From JBOHSA01 sp050732995 (lineage in GTDB: Bacteria; Gemmatimonadota; Gemmatimonadetes; Gemmatimonadales; GWC2-71-9): a stretch of DNA of 14,820 bases. Position 1 is the stretch's first letter; each line of letters begins with the position of its first letter. The translations under genes were made by a program, and so were the position numbers. Shown here one piece after another: positions 9,041 through 14,820 of the stretch. A model generated the notes under the pieces. That model was not told where the DNA came from and made no database searches. It saw nothing but the letters and a program-made list of their open reading frames with translations. The stretch is taken from positions 1 to 14,820 of the forward strand of contig JBOHSA010000129.1 of NCBI GenBank assembly GCA_050732995.1, given 5' to 3'.

Positions 9041-9068
9041 ACATTATTGCCGCGACGGGACGTGTCAA
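9041..9068 (-). promoter_or_regulatory. Likely sigma-70 promoter of the pilBTC operon
   Basis: A perfect TTGACA (9063-9068, minus strand) is followed 16 bp later by TAATGT (9041-9046) within an AT-rich CAATAATGTT stretch. The -35 box contains the TGA stop of the comEA-like gene. Transcription would begin near 9035, giving a leader of under 20 nt to the TTG start of pilB. The -10 match is only partial. Confidence 0.5.
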
Positions 9069-9484
9069 GGCGCGGAGGGCAAAACCCCCGAAAAAACGAC
9101 GTAAGGTCGGATCGCGTCGAGCAAACGCGGGCCCACACCCGGAACGCTGTCGACGCGTGCCAACCCACCGAAGCGGCCGTGCTCGGTGCGCCAGGCCACG
9201 ATCCGCTGCGCCAGCGCCGGACCGACGCGCGGCAGTCGCGTGATCTCCGTCACGTCGGCGCGGTCCAGATCGATCCGCTCCCCCGGTGCCAGCGGGCGCG
9301 CGAGTCGCGCCGCCTGCCGCGCGGTCTCGCGCAAGCCCGCACGGGAGCCGGCGGGCGCGGTCAGCCGAACGTCGCCCGGCGCGGCGGCCGACGATGGCGC
9401 ACCACGCGGCGCGAGCACGAAGCGCACGGCCGCGCCCGCGAGCGCGAGCGTGGCGAGGAGGAGCGCGGCGCGCTTATCATCCAT
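9065..9484 (-). CDS. ComEA-type helix-hairpin-helix DNA-binding protein
   Basis: A 139-residue protein. Residues about 6-25 form a hydrophobic anchor (ALLLATLALAGAAVRFVL), followed by an Ala/Pro-rich linker. Residues about 72-130 carry two helix-hairpin-helix motifs (LPRVGPALAQRIVAWR and VPGVGPRLLDAIRPYV), the layout of ComEA, the periplasmic DNA receptor that draws DNA through the envelope during transformation. The gene lies between the M28 lipoprotein gene (74-bp gap) and pilB (46-bp gap), and association with the pilus fits a competence role. No strong ribosome site is seen before the ATG; the ATG was chosen because the anchor follows at once. Many short proteins with this fold are annotated as ComEA without proof of function, so the family is surer than the role. 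Confidence 0.82.
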   Translation of the reverse strand: MDDKRAALLLATLALAGAAVRFVLAPRGAPSSAAAPGDVRLTAPAGSRAGLRETARQAARLARPLAPGERIDLDRADVTEITRLPRVGPALAQRIVAWRTEHGRFGGLARVDSVPGVGPRLLDAIRPYVVFSGVLPSAP

Positions 9485-9558
9485 GGTCTGGGGCCCAACG
9501 ATGCCGCCACCGTCCCCCTTCGGTGTGATCGGTTTTCTGCGCGACGGAGCCTTTCCAC

Positions 9559-10490
9559 TCACCGGCGCAGGAGCGCCACCGCTACGTCGCCCACGATCTG
9601 GAGGGAGGCCGCCGAGACCTTGTCGATCGTGTCCTCCGTGGTGTGGTGCCACGGGTTGGTCGGACCACCGTAGTGGAGGTCGATCACGTCGATGGCGTGA
9701 ATCCCGGCTTGCTGGAGCGGGAGATGGTCGTCGGTGATGGACTCTCCCGGCTGGGGGAGGAATACGTGCCCGTACCCGAGGGCGTCGGCCGCGCGCCAGA
9801 CGAGCTGCACGACTTCGGGGGCGAAGGCGACGGAGTTGCCCTCCTGATAGATCTGCAAATCGCGGTCCCCGACCATGTCGAACAGCACCGCGTACAGCGG
9901 CGCGTAGCCCGCCGGCAGATGGCGCGCGAAGTAGCGGGAGCCGAGGAGCGTCTCGGTCGTGTCGCTGAAGTCGCCGTAGTCCTCGCCGTCCACGAACAGC
10001 AGGTCCACGCCGATCGCCGGGGGGCGCGCCCGGAGGGCGTCCGCCACGCCGAGCAGCACCGCCACGCCGGACGCGCCATCGTTCGCCCCGGGGACCGGCT
10101 GGCGCTGGGCCGCGAGATTCGGGCTCCGGTCCGCCCGTGGCCGGGTATCCCAGTGCGCCAGGAACAGGATCCGTTCCGACGCGGCCGGCTGAAACCGGGC
10201 CACGAAGTTCCGCAGGCGCAGAGATTCGCCTTTGCGCGTGCGCTGCTCGAATTCCTGCACGATCACCGTGTCGGCGCGCGCGCGCAGTTCGGCCTGGAGC
10301 CAGTCCCCGGTCCGCCGGTGGCCCGCCGTGCCCGGCACCCGTGGGCCGAAGGCCACCTGCCGCTCGACGTAGGTGAACGCCCGGGCGCCGTCGAACTCCC
10401 GCGCTCCCCTGCCCCCCCCCCCCACTTTCGCGTTGCACGACAGCGCCAGGGCCAAGCAGCCCAGCCCGAGGGCCCGTGCCGCTCGCCGGC

Positions 10491-10494
<4 letters not shown>
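9559..10494 (-). CDS. M28-family zinc hydrolase / glutaminyl cyclase-like lipoprotein
   Basis: A 311-residue protein with a lipoprotein signal: Arg-rich start, hydrophobic stretch 8-19, then Ser-Cys20 (ALSC, a slightly off-consensus lipobox). The M28 metal and catalytic set is visible: His114 and Asp116 (AHWDTRP), bridging Asp139 (GANDGASG), Glu171/Asp172 (VDGEDYGD), Asp206 (LFDMVGD) and His283/His284 (PWHHTTEDT). The order AHWD, GANDGASG, GEDYG, LGSRYFA, DMVGD, ITDDH and WHHT resembles Bacteroidota type I glutaminyl cyclases as much as aminopeptidases. It could therefore cyclise N-terminal Gln of exported proteins or trim peptides in the periplasm. The start overlaps the sprA-like stop as ATGA. 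The frame stays open for about 4 kb upstream, but only inside sprA in another frame, so a fusion is unlikely. A run of 12 C follows the lipobox codons. Confidence 0.88.
10412..10423. repeat. C12 homopolymer in the lipoprotein gene
   Basis: Twelve consecutive C on the plus strand encode glycines (about residues 25-28) just after the lipid-attachment cysteine of the M28-family protein. A change of one or two bases would shift the frame and remove the whole enzyme. The tract could therefore be a slippage switch, or a place where the assembly is wrong. Confidence 0.8.

Positions 10495-14820
<4,326 letters not shown>

Noticed and set aside
9019..9168. Upstream ATG (9168) as the start of PilB
   Set aside because: The 50 extra residues overlap the comEA-like coding region and a TTGACA promoter, and do not belong to the MshEN domain.
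9485..9558. CACCG/CGGTG hairpin as a terminator after the M28 gene
   Set aside because: Only a 5-bp stem with no following T run, so it does not meet the form of an intrinsic terminator.

Overview
The window reads as high-GC chromosomal DNA from a Gram-negative (diderm) bacterium, most likely Gemmatimonadota or a related FCB-group lineage. That placement is an inference. It rests on a SprA-type giant outer-membrane protein (a Bacteroidota/FCB hallmark) sitting beside a PilB/PilT/PilC cluster and a sigma-54 two-component pair, all in very GC-rich codons. No rRNA or tRNA gene is present to confirm it.

Layout, read along the minus strand from right to left: (1) 14819-10491, a 5'-truncated SprA-like protein; (2) 10494-9559, a lipoprotein of the M28/glutaminyl-cyclase family, joined to sprA by an ATGA stop/start overlap; (3) 9484-9065, a small membrane-anchored helix-hairpin-helix protein of ComEA type; (4) 9018-4948, pilB, pilT and pilC, the type IV pilus extension ATPase, retraction ATPase and inner-membrane platform protein; (5) a divergent marR / VOC pair (4513-4043 minus, 4557-4946 plus) sharing a 45-bp AT-rich intergenic region with a perfect 8-bp inverted repeat; (6) 3904-819, a PilS/NtrB-like histidine kinase and a PilR/NtrC-like sigma-54 activator; (7) 822-1, the first 274 residues of a GT-C-type membrane protein. 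Every gene but the VOC gene is on the minus strand.

The histidine kinase, response regulator and glycosyltransferase-like genes overlap by 4 bp at each junction (ATGA, then GTGA), as do pilB/pilT and sprA/M28, so three translationally coupled blocks are visible. The likely joint themes are type IV pilus biogenesis with its sigma-54 control, possibly DNA uptake (ComEA next to pilB), and outer-membrane protein export or surface display (SprA plus a periplasmic lipoprotein enzyme that may modify exported N-termini). The MarR/VOC pair looks like an insertion into an otherwise familiar pilB-T-C-S-R order.

No intergenic gap exceeds 90 bp. The largest are 138 bp between the chosen histidine kinase start and the marR stop, of which 48 bp could be coding, and 74 bp between the M28 and comEA genes. 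I see no tRNA, rRNA, CRISPR, insertion sequence or attachment site. Both window ends are homopolymers (C10 at the left, G70 at the right) that read as G when moving outward, which suggests read-end artefacts rather than genome sequence.
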